A stretch of 64,000 bases of DNA from the NCBI RefSeq assembly GCF_050633125.1, contig NZ_JBOEFX010000021.1, forward strand, positions 1 through 64,000, read 5' to 3'. A program made the translations under genes and the position numbers. The notes beneath the pieces were generated by a model, which saw only the letters and a list, made by a program, of their open reading frames with translations, had not been told where the DNA came from and ran no database searches. The stretch is from Lewinella sp050633125. Its GTDB lineage: Bacteria; Bacteroidota; Bacteroidia; Chitinophagales; Saprospiraceae. Below, piece after piece: positions 32,034-41,091 of this stretch. Position 1 is the first letter of the stretch; each line of letters starts with the position of its first letter.

Positions 32034-33575
32034 ATGTTTTCTCGCTGGCACCCAATACGCTTAACCGTATTCCTATTATTGATAGGTATTGGCCCGCTTT
32101 CGCAGAAACTCAACGCGCAAATGCGCGATATCCAAACCGAACTCCAGTGGGGTAGTCTTGAAAAAGGCCCTTCAGGTAGCTACATTACCAAGGTAGTCGC
32201 CGCCGGCGAATGGGGTGCCTTCCTTTTGCGTTATCGCCCAGCACGTGGATTCAATAAAGAACTCTATTGGTTAGAAGAATTTGACACACGCTTTGGCCTT
32301 CGCGCAAGGCATGAGGTAAACCTTTCTCCCAAAGGTGCAGACCTAGAAGATATCATCAGTTTGCGAGGACAACTATACCTGATCACCAGTAGAACACTAG
32401 CAGAAGCAACTCAGGTATTTGCCCGCCCCCTTAGTCCACGAGCACAGGTTACAGGCACTGAAAAGCTGTTGGCGGACATGGAGAAAGATGAAAAATTTCG
32501 CCGCAATCAATTCGATATTGAATACAGCCGCGATAGCAGCCACCTTTTACTTTATAACCAACTTCCTCCTGAAAAAGAAGGCCCGGAACGCTTTACTCTG
32601 CGGGTATTTTCTGATGACTTCTCTCTTCTATGGTCACGTGATGTAATCCTCCCTTATCGAGATCAAGGTTTTAGTATACGTTCTTACCAGGTAGACACCG
32701 ATGGGAATGTCTACCTACTCTGCCGTCAGGTTACGGGTACGAAGGAAGACCGCATACCACCTAAATATATGGTCTATGCATACCGACGCAACGGACAGGA
32801 AGAAGTCGCTTATCAACTTGACATTGAAGGTATAAGTTTTCTTAACCTGAGGCTAGAACTAGCTGGCAATGGCGACCTCGTTTGTGCTGGCCTCTACGGT
32901 ATCGGAGGGCAAGTTGGCAGTAAAGGCATCGGACATATCAGAATTAACCCACTCACGAAGGAAGCCTCCAAGGTAGACCTTCTTCCTTTTCCAGAAACCT
33001 TCCTGGAGCAAGCTGGACAATCCTTGCAGCGAGGAACAGCACCTGTACTTATCCGGTACCAACTCCGCGACCTAACCCTGCGCTCTGATGGTGGAATTGT
33101 TTTAGTGGCTGAACAGTTTTTCCGGCAAAACCGTACGGAAATGAGCCCAATGACCGGGCCCCAGTTTACGAGTTTCGATAATTACAATGACATCCTCATT
33201 GCCAACATTGCCCCCGACGGCACCTATACCTGGCTCAAGCGCATCCCCAAACGACAAGAGACTCCCAATGACAGAGGGGCCATTTCCTCCTTTACACAGG
33301 TAACCGTACAAGACCGGTTCATCTTTCTTTATAATGACAATCCGGAAAACTTTAACCCGGATAGCAAACGTATTTCAGAGATGGATGGCCGAGACGCCGT
33401 ACTTGCGCTTAGTGAGATTCGCCGCGACGGAGAGTTAAATACCATCCCTCTTTATGTAAGCAAAGATGCTGATGTAATTACTTATCCCCGCCGCTGCCAT
33501 CAAATTGGTGCTCGCCTTGTACTTATTTACGGAGAAGATGGGCGAGATTACAGGCTGGGCCTCCTCAAGCTTTAG
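32034..33575 (+). CDS. Hypothetical exported protein, beta-propeller-like
   Basis: A 513-residue protein with a signal peptide (LTVFLLLIGIGPLSQKLNAQ). The mature part is a chain of short beta segments with turn phrases typical of propellers (DTDGNVYLLCRQ, NGDLVCAGLYG, SDGGIVLVAEQFF). I do not recognise a named family. Not clearly part of the porD operon: an 87-base gap and its own dyad element precede it. Confidence 0.65.
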   Translation: MFSRWHPIRLTVFLLLIGIGPLSQKLNAQMRDIQTELQWGSLEKGPSGSYITKVVAAGEWGAFLLRYRPARGFNKELYWLEEFDTRFGLRARHEVNLSPKGADLEDIISLRGQLYLITSRTLAEATQVFARPLSPRAQVTGTEKLLADMEKDEKFRRNQFDIEYSRDSSHLLLYNQLPPEKEGPERFTLRVFSDDFSLLWSRDVILPYRDQGFSIRSYQVDTDGNVYLLCRQVTGTKEDRIPPKYMVYAYRRNGQEEVAYQLDIEGISFLNLRLELAGNGDLVCAGLYGIGGQVGSKGIGHIRINPLTKEASKVDLLPFPETFLEQAGQSLQRGTAPVLIRYQLRDLTLRSDGGIVLVAEQFFRQNRTEMSPMTGPQFTSFDNYNDILIANIAPDGTYTWLKRIPKRQETPNDRGAISSFTQVTVQDRFIFLYNDNPENFNPDSKRISEMDGRDAVLALSEIRRDGELNTIPLYVSKDADVITYPRRCHQIGARLVLIYGEDGRDYRLGLLKL

Positions 33576-33690
33576 GGACATTACATCCTAGAAGTGAAGG
33601 CATTGGTCTATTCTAAGCCCATCGCTATTGTATTATTCCATTATATTGTAGTGCTCAAATCATCAATTTCCTAAACACAAACACCTTTTA

Positions 33691-33873
33691 ATGCTCTTTA
33701 GACTTTTATGGCTCGTTCTCATCGGTGCCGCCGCTTATTACCTTTTCAATCTTTTAGTCGGTTTGGTAAACGCCAACAAATGCAGCTACTGTGATGGTCA
33801 TGGCTATTGGGAAGGAACGCGGGGAGAAAAGAACTTTTGTAAAACCTGTAATGGTACGGGGAAAGCTAAATAA
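33691..33873 (+). CDS. Small membrane protein with a DnaJ-like zinc ribbon
   Basis: A 60-residue protein: an N-terminal membrane helix (LWLVLIGAAAYYLFNLLVGL) and a cytoplasmic or periplasmic tail with CSYCDGHGYW and CKTCNGTGKAK, two CxxC(D/N)GxG motifs like those of the DnaJ cysteine-rich domain. It could bind one zinc ion. Such minimal anchored zinc fingers are of unknown function. ATG at 33691, isolated from its neighbours. Confidence 0.65.
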   Translation: MLFRLLWLVLIGAAAYYLFNLLVGLVNANKCSYCDGHGYWEGTRGEKNFCKTCNGTGKAK

Positions 33874-33927
33874 TAACTCATTCTATCCGGTCTTCCCTCT
33901 TTTAAAACAACCAAAAACCACCTCACT

Positions 33928-34299
33928 ATGCATTTAGGAGCATTTTCTATCAGCCTTGCCGTTAAAGACCTTCAAGTCTCTAAAGACTTTTACGAAAAGC
34001 TGGGTTTTACAGTTTACGCTGGCCAGCAGGAGAAGAATTACTTGATTATGAAAAACGGAAACGCCCTCGTTGGCTTATTCCAGGGAATGTTTGAGCAAAA
34101 CATCCTGACCTTCAACCCCGGATGGGATGAAAATGCCAGTCCGCTTGATACTTTTGACGATGTAAGGGTTATTCAAAAAGACCTCAAAAGCAAAGGTGTA
34201 GCACTCACCACCGAGGCCGACGAAACCACCAGCGGCCCCGCCAGCTTTGTGATCATGGACCCCGACGGTAATCCGATCTTGATTGATCAGCATGTATAG
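33928..34299 (+). CDS. VOC-family protein (glyoxalase/bleomycin-resistance fold)
   Basis: A 123-residue vicinal-oxygen-chelate protein: FSISLAVKDLQVSKDFYEKL at the N-terminus, then YLIMKNGNALVGLFQ and the C-terminal ASFVIMDPDGNPILIDQH. Members are metal-dependent lyases, dioxygenases or binding proteins; the substrate is not evident. The stop overlaps the start of the transporter gene (ATG 34292), so the two are translationally coupled. Confidence 0.88.
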   Translation: MHLGAFSISLAVKDLQVSKDFYEKLGFTVYAGQQEKNYLIMKNGNALVGLFQGMFEQNILTFNPGWDENASPLDTFDDVRVIQKDLKSKGVALTTEADETTSGPASFVIMDPDGNPILIDQHV

Positions 34300-35545
34300 T
34301 CGTAAGACAAGCGTATTACTGCTCAATATTGTTGAGCTTTTTGAACGTTTTAGTTACTATGGGATAAGAGCTTTGATCGTACTGTATGTTACAGCGCCCG
34401 ATGGTTTTGCCATGAGTAATGAGTCAGCTATCGACTATGTCTCCACCTTCACCATGGCACTGGCATTGGTTGCAGTGCCATTTGGTTTACTGTCAGATCT
34501 GGTGCTCAAGCAAAAAAATGCCGTAATTATTGGTGGGAGCTTTGCATTATTGGGTAGTCTCCTCCTTTTGAGTCATCAAGCTGCTATAATTGGACTCGGC
34601 ATTATAATGCTCCTGATCGGCACCGGATTAGTAAAGAATAATCTACTTGTTCTATTAGGTCGTTTGTTTCGCAAAGAAGATCAGAAGCGAGACTTAGCGT
34701 TTATACTACGCATTATTGCCATCAACTTCGGCTCGTTTCTAGGAATAATGACCATCGGTTATATTGGTGAGGTGATGGGGTATGCTTATGGCTTTGGCAT
34801 CGCCGCCTTAGCCATCTTCATCTATTTGGCACTCTTCTTAATCATTAGGAACAAGCTAGACTTGCAAGAAGAAACATTACCCTTTACCCCATTAGCAGAT
34901 CCATTACTGCTTGATCAAGAGCAGCGGGTTATGCCTCGGCGTAATTCCTTTTATACTATTTTACTTATTATTTTTCTTTCATTCCTTTTTTTCGAGATAT
35001 CAGGTACCCTTTCATCCTTTTTTCGTGATTCCTTCAATCAGATTGACAGGTTCTTTTTCAATCAACAGGAATCATCTATTTGGTTCGTTGAAACCTTTTA
35101 TTTCGTCAGTGGCATAATAATGGCACTTGCTTTGTTATTCATCTGGCGCAAAAAATCACCCCTTAGCTCTTGGCAAAGATTCACCCTTGCATTTTTCGGC
35201 GTCCTTTTGGTCAGCCTAATACTCATTGGCTCTGATTACCTCACGGATATCCCATTGCAAGTAAGTATTATAGGTGCTGGTATCCTGATAGCAGGCGTAG
35301 AAGTAGCTATGAGTGCAGTGTCCCTATCTTACATTACTCGCCTGAGTGAACCTAAATATGCATCAACAACGATTGGCGCTTTTTTCCTCTTCAGTTACCT
35401 CTGGACGGAAGGAGTAACTTATCTAGAAAACAATTTCTCTGTAGAGGTTTCACTGACTCATTGTTTTTACTTGGCGCTCATCATCGGCCTTGTTCTTGTT
35501 CTTTTCCGGAAAGAATGGTCGACTTTAAGTGGTGGATTGAGATAA
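34292..35545 (+). CDS. POT/PTR-like major facilitator transporter
   Basis: A 417-residue membrane protein with about 12 hydrophobic segments. The N-terminal ELFERFSYYGIRALIVLY closely follows the proton-dependent oligopeptide transporter motif ExxERFxYYG. The cytoplasmic loop KQKNAVIIGG and the region GTGLVKNNL are also MFS/POT-like. It is shorter than classical POT members (~450-500). The substrate may be small peptides, but this is inferred. TTG 34283 is in frame; ATG 34292, overlapping the VOC stop, is chosen. Confidence 0.78.
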   Translation: MYSRKTSVLLLNIVELFERFSYYGIRALIVLYVTAPDGFAMSNESAIDYVSTFTMALALVAVPFGLLSDLVLKQKNAVIIGGSFALLGSLLLLSHQAAIIGLGIIMLLIGTGLVKNNLLVLLGRLFRKEDQKRDLAFILRIIAINFGSFLGIMTIGYIGEVMGYAYGFGIAALAIFIYLALFLIIRNKLDLQEETLPFTPLADPLLLDQEQRVMPRRNSFYTILLIIFLSFLFFEISGTLSSFFRDSFNQIDRFFFNQQESSIWFVETFYFVSGIIMALALLFIWRKKSPLSSWQRFTLAFFGVLLVSLILIGSDYLTDIPLQVSIIGAGILIAGVEVAMSAVSLSYITRLSEPKYASTTIGAFFLFSYLWTEGVTYLENNFSVEVSLTHCFYLALIIGLVLVLFRKEWSTLSGGLR

Positions 35546-35614
35546 CGAGAGACTATTTTAAATTTGTTATTTTTGAATTGCTTTTTGTCCCTCCTTCCAT
35601 AACAAACACCTAAT

Positions 35615-36031
35615 ATGATCTCTCTTTCAAATGAATATATGAATGCGTTGGCCACGCAAATCATTTTCATAAGTGTCTTCCTGGGTGGATTCTCTGCTAC
35701 ACTATTGGTAACCCTACTGGTAGCTGACAATGAGCGCAAAATGATGAAGGTCCTAATTGTCAGTTCAGCAAGTGCGGCCATCCTGTTTATCATTGCTACT
35801 TTCGCCATGACCGAGCTGGTAATGTTTACTACTCCTGGTTTTCCATTCAAGATCGATGAAGGAGAAATGATACGCGCCCGTACTTTCGGCACACTCGCTC
35901 ATATTGGAGGTATTTTAGCACTAATGTTCACCATTGGGGCTTCCGGCTGGTTAAAATCAAGGCGATTAGGAATTACTACTACGATTTTGGGAACAATTGG
36001 GCTTATCGCTATTATTGTCTTGTTTTCCTAA
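35615..36031 (+). CDS. Hypothetical four-helix membrane protein
   Basis: A 138-residue protein with four hydrophobic segments (IIFISVFLGGFSATLLVTLLV, SASAAILFIIATFAMTELV, HIGGILALMFTIGASGW, GTIGLIAIIVLFS). No family recognised. The loop ADNERKMMK is charged and probably cytoplasmic. It lies 11 bases before the DUF2071 gene, so likely one transcript. Confidence 0.65.
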   Translation: MISLSNEYMNALATQIIFISVFLGGFSATLLVTLLVADNERKMMKVLIVSSASAAILFIIATFAMTELVMFTTPGFPFKIDEGEMIRARTFGTLAHIGGILALMFTIGASGWLKSRRLGITTTILGTIGLIAIIVLFS

Positions 36032-36042
36032 AAAGCACACCT

Positions 36043-36756
36043 ATGAGTTTCCTCACTGCCGAATGGCGAAAACTGGTCTTCGCAAATTATGTTATCGATC
36101 CCAAGGTATTGGAACCTTATGTTCCCTTTGGCACCGAATTGGACCTTTGGCAAGATAAGTGTTATATCAGTTTGGTTGGGTTTATGTTTGTCGACGTCCG
36201 TTTATTAGGGATCAAGATTCCTTTTCATGTCAATTTCGAGGAAGTCAACCTACGATTTTATGTACGTCGACTCGAGAAGGGCGAATGGAAGCGCGGTGTT
36301 GTTTTTATCAAAGAGATTGTCCCCAAACCAGCCATCACTTTTGTCGCCAACACCATCTATCAGGAAAACTACCAGACCCTAGAAATGCGCCACCGCTGGG
36401 AAGAAACAGATACGAGTAGAGTCGTGGAATATCAATGGAAAATGCAGCAAGATTGGTTCACCTTTCAGGTAAATGCTGATCGGGCTACTAGCTCCATTGA
36501 ACCCGGTGGTGAAACAGAATTCATTACCGAACACTACTGGGGTTATGCTCATGCTGGCCCCAAGAAAAGCAATGAATACGAGGTGACACACCCAAAATGG
36601 GAACAATACAAGGTAAATGATTACCAAATTGATGTAGATTACGGTAAGGTTTACGGACCAGACTTTGCTTTTTTAAACCAGGAACAACCTTCTACTGTCA
36701 TGCTCGCTGAGGGCTCAGCCATCACCGTAGAAGGTAAACGTAAAATCTCTGAATAA
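36043..36756 (+). CDS. YqjF-type DUF2071 protein
   Basis: A 237-residue DUF2071 protein: FLTAEWRKLVFANYVIDPKV with LEPYVPFGTELDLW at the start, ISLVGFMFVDVRLLGI, and NFEEVNLRFYVRR. The family is related to acetoacetate-decarboxylase-like folds and has no firm function. Middle gene of a three-gene set: its last base is the first base of the next ATG (TAATG overlap). Confidence 0.87.
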   Translation: MSFLTAEWRKLVFANYVIDPKVLEPYVPFGTELDLWQDKCYISLVGFMFVDVRLLGIKIPFHVNFEEVNLRFYVRRLEKGEWKRGVVFIKEIVPKPAITFVANTIYQENYQTLEMRHRWEETDTSRVVEYQWKMQQDWFTFQVNADRATSSIEPGGETEFITEHYWGYAHAGPKKSNEYEVTHPKWEQYKVNDYQIDVDYGKVYGPDFAFLNQEQPSTVMLAEGSAITVEGKRKISE

Positions 36757-36965
36757 TGAATGGACAAAAAACGGTATTACAAATCCTTGCAGGAATGCTT
36801 GTTTGCATGGGTGCTATTTTAGTATTTCTATTTTACAGTAAAGGGTCCAGTACCTTGCTCAGTGCAGGAGGCGCGTTTTTGATGGGCTTTGCACTTTTAT
36901 TCATCGCTCGTAATTTACCTGCATCGAAGGAAAAGGAGAATACCGAGAGGCAAGAATCTTCTTAA
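36756..36965 (+). CDS. Small two-helix membrane protein
   Basis: A 69-residue protein with two hydrophobic segments (VLQILAGMLVCMGAILVFLF and GGAFLMGFALLFIARNL) joined by a short loop, and a charged tail. No family recognised. Its ATG overlaps the stop of the DUF2071 gene, which supports it being real and co-translated. Confidence 0.65.
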   Translation: MNGQKTVLQILAGMLVCMGAILVFLFYSKGSSTLLSAGGAFLMGFALLFIARNLPASKEKENTERQESS

Positions 36966-37001
36966 CAAGAAAACTCCACTTTATAATTAGCCCTTTAAGC
37001 A

Positions 37002-37520
37002 ATGACCATCCAGCAAGCTATTCCAATCATTCAAGAATTAACAACCAACCAACTGGTCTTCACTGGTCTACTGCAAGATGCCAACCCGAAAATGATTCTT
37101 TGGCGGCCACAACCTGAGCATTGGTGCCTACTGGAAGTCGTTTGCCACCTTTATGATGAAGAAAGGGAAGATTTCCGGCAGCGGATAAAACTTCTTTTGG
37201 AAGACCCTACGCAACCACTGCCACCATTTGACCCCACAAAATGGGTGCAGGAACGCGCCTATCTTGCCCAAGATTACACGGCAAAAACAGCTGCATTCCT
37301 CAAAGAAAGGACGGCTTCTATAACTTGGCTACAATCACTCACTTCGCCAGCTTGGGACAACACTTATCAACATCCCAAACTCGGCCCCATGAGTGCTGGT
37401 TTGTTTTTAGCCAACTGGTTGGCCCATGATCAACTGCATATTCGGCAAATCAATCGTATCAAGAGAGCTTATCTTCAACAAACAACGGACATAGATTTGA
37501 GTTACGCCGGAAATTGGTAA
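37002..37520 (+). CDS. DinB-family protein
   Basis: A 172-residue four-helix DinB/YfiT-like protein. The metal-site histidines are recognisable: LLEVVCHLYDEEREDF (first His) and LAHDQLHIRQINR (His pair near the C-terminus), with the usual PEHWCLLEV lead-in. Family members bind divalent metal and some are thiol-dependent transferases or hydrolases; the substrate here is unknown. It stands alone, 36 bases after the small membrane protein gene. Confidence 0.85.
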   Translation: MTIQQAIPIIQELTTNQLVFTGLLQDANPKMILWRPQPEHWCLLEVVCHLYDEEREDFRQRIKLLLEDPTQPLPPFDPTKWVQERAYLAQDYTAKTAAFLKERTASITWLQSLTSPAWDNTYQHPKLGPMSAGLFLANWLAHDQLHIRQINRIKRAYLQQTTDIDLSYAGNW

Positions 37521-37578
37521 AATCATTTAGCGAAAATTCGCTAAATTAGCCAATCCTAACCGAAAAGACTTGTCTACA

Positions 37579-38838
37579 ATGGAAACATACGCCGCTGTAC
37601 TTGCTTACGCCATCCCTGGTTTTATGGTTTTGATCCTCATTGAATCACTAGTCGCTCGCTGGCGAGGCGTCAAAGTCAATCATGCAGCGGATACCATCTC
37701 CAGCCTCAGTTCTGGCATGACCAATACCCTAAAAACCCTCATGGGCCTGGCCGTCATTATCCTTAGTTACGAATGGATGGTTGGGCACTGGGCACTGTTT
37801 GATCTGCCAGCGGCAGGTTGGGTCTATGCACTGGCTTTTGTTGGCCTTGATTTCAAGGGCTACTGGTCACATCGCTGGAACCATGAAATCAACCTGTTCT
37901 GGAATCGCCATGTCATTCACCATAGTAGTGAAGAGTTCAATCTCTCTTGTGCCTTACGGCAGGATGTTTCCGCATTTGTTGGTGTTTATTTCTTTCTCTA
38001 TATCCCTATGGCCCTACTTGGTGTACCCACGGAGGTGGTCGCCTTCATTGCGCCCATCCACTTTTTCAGCCAATTTTGGTACCACACCCGTCTGATCGAC
38101 CGTATGGGGCCATTGGAGTCCATCATGGTTACGCCCTCCCATCACCGAGTACATCATGCCATCAATGACGAATATCTAGATAAGAATTTCTCCGAAATCT
38201 TCATCATCTGGGATAAGCTGTTCGGCACATTTCAGGAAGAACTTAAAGAAGTACCACCTGTATACGGCACCAAGCGTCCGGCGGGTACATGGAACCCCAT
38301 CTTGATCAACTTCATGCACGTTTGGAGTATCTTGCAAGATGCCTGGCACACCCGCTCGTGGTGGGACAAGGTCCGCATCTGGTTTATGCCCACCGGCTGG
38401 CGCCCCGCCGATGTGCTCGAGAAATATCCTATTCCCTATTACAAAACAGCAGGTGAACAGAAAAAATACGACAGCCATCTTTCACGTCCATTAAACTATT
38501 GGTCATGGATACAATTGACCATCAACTTTGTATTGATGTACCATCTCATGTTTGAGATTGGCACGCTTACCTTCATTGAGATTCTATGCTATGGCGGCTT
38601 TTTGATGCTTTCCATTTTTGCCTACACTACGCTGATGGATCGTCATCGACTATCCTTTCTATTGGAAGGCTTGAAGTTCATCTACGGACTGGGAGTAATC
38701 TACCTCCTTCAAGGATGGTTTGGCTTAGGAGCTGTGGGAAGTTGGCTGATTGTAGCCTACCTTGTAGGCTCCTTAATATGCTGCTTCTATTTTGTCCGGT
38801 CGGAGGTCTGGTCAATTCGCAACCGTAAGTTAGCTTAA
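37579..38838 (+). CDS. Sterol desaturase/fatty acid hydroxylase-family membrane oxygenase
   Basis: A 419-residue di-iron membrane enzyme. The eight-histidine pattern is present: HRWNHE, then HVIHHSSEEFN, and later SHHRVHH with the closing DKNFSEIFIIWDKLFGTF block. At least six hydrophobic segments precede or follow the iron site. Layout and length resemble alkylglycerol-monooxygenase-like members more than sterol C4-methyl oxidases, so it may hydroxylate an ether lipid or fatty chain; that is inference. TTG 37570 is in frame; ATG 37579 is chosen. Confidence 0.88.
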   Translation: METYAAVLAYAIPGFMVLILIESLVARWRGVKVNHAADTISSLSSGMTNTLKTLMGLAVIILSYEWMVGHWALFDLPAAGWVYALAFVGLDFKGYWSHRWNHEINLFWNRHVIHHSSEEFNLSCALRQDVSAFVGVYFFLYIPMALLGVPTEVVAFIAPIHFFSQFWYHTRLIDRMGPLESIMVTPSHHRVHHAINDEYLDKNFSEIFIIWDKLFGTFQEELKEVPPVYGTKRPAGTWNPILINFMHVWSILQDAWHTRSWWDKVRIWFMPTGWRPADVLEKYPIPYYKTAGEQKKYDSHLSRPLNYWSWIQLTINFVLMYHLMFEIGTLTFIEILCYGGFLMLSIFAYTTLMDRHRLSFLLEGLKFIYGLGVIYLLQGWFGLGAVGSWLIVAYLVGSLICCFYFVRSEVWSIRNRKLA

Positions 38839-38884
38839 CTAAACACTAAAAATTATCAAAGTTCCTTTTTCTCTAAAGGTAACA

Positions 38885-39436
38885 GTGTTAGATGACAGCG
38901 TTTACCTTTATCAGATCAGCGATAAAAATGGGCGTCTATCTTTTGCCAAGGTGATCAACTACTGGCAAACATCGCCTGATTTCCGGCAATTCTATAACAG
39001 ATTGTTAGCCGAAAGCCCATTCGATGCTTACTTCTGGGAGCACCCTCCTTTATCGAAAGGCCTCCTTAATCAAGATTACGAATTTGTCCTGGTCAACAGC
39101 CCTGCTTTAGCGCATGTCAAAGCATCTACTAAGCCCTTTTCTGCCTTTTTTGATACACACAAAATGGTTGTTGATTTTCCAAATTTACGAGGTGATGCTC
39201 ATTTATTAGTACCCTGCCCGATACAAGAGGCCCAATTTCCTCATCTGGCTGCATTTTGCCGTACAGCTACTATTGCACATACACATCAGTACTGGCAAGC
39301 CCTTGGCCATCTACTCGCAACGCAAGTTACTGACGAAAAACGTTGGCTGAGTACTTCAGGCTTAGGGGTGTACTGGGTACATATTCGCTGGGACAAAAGG
39401 CCCAAGTATTATACTTTCAGAAAATACCGTAGTTAA
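38885..39436 (+). CDS. DUF6940-like protein
   Basis: A 183-residue soluble protein whose layout matches what I know as DUF6940: FAKVINYWQTSPDFRQFYNR, then FDAYFWEHPPLSKG, FEFVLVNSPAL-type strand, VVDFPNLRGDAHLLVPCPI, and the C-terminal LSTSGLGVYWVHIRWD with RPKYYTF. Function unknown. The start is probably GTG 38885; no ATG is available upstream before the in-frame stop at 38840. It converges with the HAD gene. Confidence 0.7.
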   Translation: MLDDSVYLYQISDKNGRLSFAKVINYWQTSPDFRQFYNRLLAESPFDAYFWEHPPLSKGLLNQDYEFVLVNSPALAHVKASTKPFSAFFDTHKMVVDFPNLRGDAHLLVPCPIQEAQFPHLAAFCRTATIAHTHQYWQALGHLLATQVTDEKRWLSTSGLGVYWVHIRWDKRPKYYTFRKYRS

Positions 39437-39444
39437 CTTTTCTG

Positions 39445-40137
39445 CTAGCCTTCCAATACTCCAACCAACTCCTGAACTTTAGTAATTGTAAAATTGGGAA
39501 GGATATCGGTTTTGTTATCTCGCTCATGACTAACCCAGCATGTTGGGCAGCCGTAGTCGTTTCCTCCTTTTATATCAGAATGGAGATTATCGCCAATCAC
39601 TAAGATTTCTTCTTTAGCAACAGGATGAGGGAGATTTTGGTAGACATGCTCAAAAAAAGCAGTATGTGGCTTGGCTACACCTATTTCATCCGATACAACA
39701 ATGCTCTTGAAGTGGTCACGCAGTTTTAATAAATCCAAGCGAGGGCGTTGTACTTCCTTCAGTCCGTTAGTGATGACCCCAAGGTGATACTGTTTCCCAA
39801 GTTGCTCAAGTAATGCGGGTACACCTTCATAAGCTTCACTCAATTGAACCAGATTATCCAAAAATCTTTTACTAAAAACCTGGGGTTCAGAAGGTGTTAA
39901 TCCTATTGCCTGAAAAAGTAATTCAAATCGTTCAATACGTAACTTCTCGGCTGACATTTCTCCTTTCTCAAAGGCTGTCCACACTTGGTGATTGACGGTT
40001 TTGTACACTTCGTGAATATCTTCTGTACAGGTCGTGTCAAAATCACGAAAACTTTGCCACAAAGCATGCTTACTGGTATTGGTAAAGTCTACCAAGGTAT
40101 TATCAAAGTCAAACAGTAACCATTGGAATTGAGGCAT
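39445..40137 (-). CDS. yjjG: HAD-family nucleotidase, YjjG type
   Basis: A 230-residue HAD phosphatase: motif I LLFDFDNTLVDF (nucleophile Asp), motif II LGVITNGLKEVQ, the motif III lysine around SDEIGVAKPH, and motif IV ILVIGDNLHSDIKGGNDYG. YjjG-type enzymes dephosphorylate pyrimidine nucleotides including non-canonical ones, keeping them out of DNA. The frame is open to 40194, but ATG 40137 gives the family start. It follows the HD-domain gene by 8 bases, so the two probably form a nucleotide-handling operon. Confidence 0.83.
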   Translation of the reverse strand: MPQFQWLLFDFDNTLVDFTNTSKHALWQSFRDFDTTCTEDIHEVYKTVNHQVWTAFEKGEMSAEKLRIERFELLFQAIGLTPSEPQVFSKRFLDNLVQLSEAYEGVPALLEQLGKQYHLGVITNGLKEVQRPRLDLLKLRDHFKSIVVSDEIGVAKPHTAFFEHVYQNLPHPVAKEEILVIGDNLHSDIKGGNDYGCPTCWVSHERDNKTDILPNFTITKVQELVGVLEG

Positions 40138-40145
40138 AACTATTT

Positions 40146-40733
40146 TTATTTCAATTTCACCGGAACAACCCCTGGAAAATTTTCTTCTACCCACTTGATA
40201 GGGGCTGGATTTTTGTCACCGGTTTGGGTGTCACACTTAAAGAACAGATAAAAAAGTTGATTGTACCCCTGTAGGCGATCAATTAAGCGCTCCATCCGTT
40301 GTGCCCCGCGCTCAGGTTGCTTAAAAAGAACCATGTCCCGCCAGATATAATAGACCTCATCATGATTTTGAACAATATTGAGCAATGCTTCATCGTCAAC
40401 GAATTCCTCCAGAAACCGGCGTGCTAAAACGGCATGATGGCGATGCCAATTGCGGGGCTCGCGTTTATCCTCCTGGAACTTGAAAGTATCGTGTACCAGC
40501 GCCACTATTCGCAGCCATTCCCGCTCTTTATCAGTAACCTCTAAACAATCAATATTTGCTAAAACTTCTTTAACATGCTTATAAACCTCCCCTTCCGGAT
40601 GGCCATAACGGGGAAGCCCCCATAACATTCCCTCTATCACTAGAGGATGCTCAATGAGCGCTCTTTCCAAGGCCGTTTCTACTCCGAGTTCCTCGGCTAA
40701 GTCGATTGTTTTCGCTGATGTTTTATTGCGCAT
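40146..40733 (-). CDS. HD-domain phosphohydrolase
   Basis: A 195-residue protein with the metal-binding HD doublet in VALVHDTFKFQE and further histidines at NWHRHHAVLARRF and VQNHDEVYY, a small HD-domain pattern. HD proteins cleave nucleotide phosphates or cyclic nucleotides. The frame is open to 40781; ATG 40733 (MRNKTSAKTIDL) is chosen. Upstream partner of the YjjG-like gene. Confidence 0.8.
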   Translation of the reverse strand: MRNKTSAKTIDLAEELGVETALERALIEHPLVIEGMLWGLPRYGHPEGEVYKHVKEVLANIDCLEVTDKEREWLRIVALVHDTFKFQEDKREPRNWHRHHAVLARRFLEEFVDDEALLNIVQNHDEVYYIWRDMVLFKQPERGAQRMERLIDRLQGYNQLFYLFFKCDTQTGDKNPAPIKWVEENFPGVVPVKLK

Positions 40734-41091
40734 GAAGCTAAAGCCTGTTCTTGACCAAGTCCGGCCCGCAAAATACAACATTACAAAGGGAGTATCACTA
40801 TATAATCAGGACAACAAAGTTATTTGAGGTTCTCCACAGTCATATTACTTCCTATGTACTGAATGTACTGGGACTAAAAATTAACGCCCCTAAGGATCGA
40901 TAAGTTGCTTTCTCAAAAGTACCAAACAATCCCACGCTAATCCCCAAATAACAAAAGACACAACTAAAAGCCGTTATTCTAAATTATTGTAAAATAATAT
41001 TGTGAAAAAATAGAATAAATACCTAATTTAATTCCGACTTACAATCCTAATCTGATTTTACTGTTCTTCTACCATTTAAAATCAATCGCTT
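40734..41091. other. Intergenic region between HD-domain gene and EF-G-like gene
   Basis: 358 bases without a gene. A minus-strand TAACTTTG at 40815-40822 could be a -7 box for the HD/HAD pair. The right half is very AT-rich, as expected for the promoter of the EF-G-like gene, but no exact TAnnTTTG with a spaced TTG is seen. Confidence 0.4.
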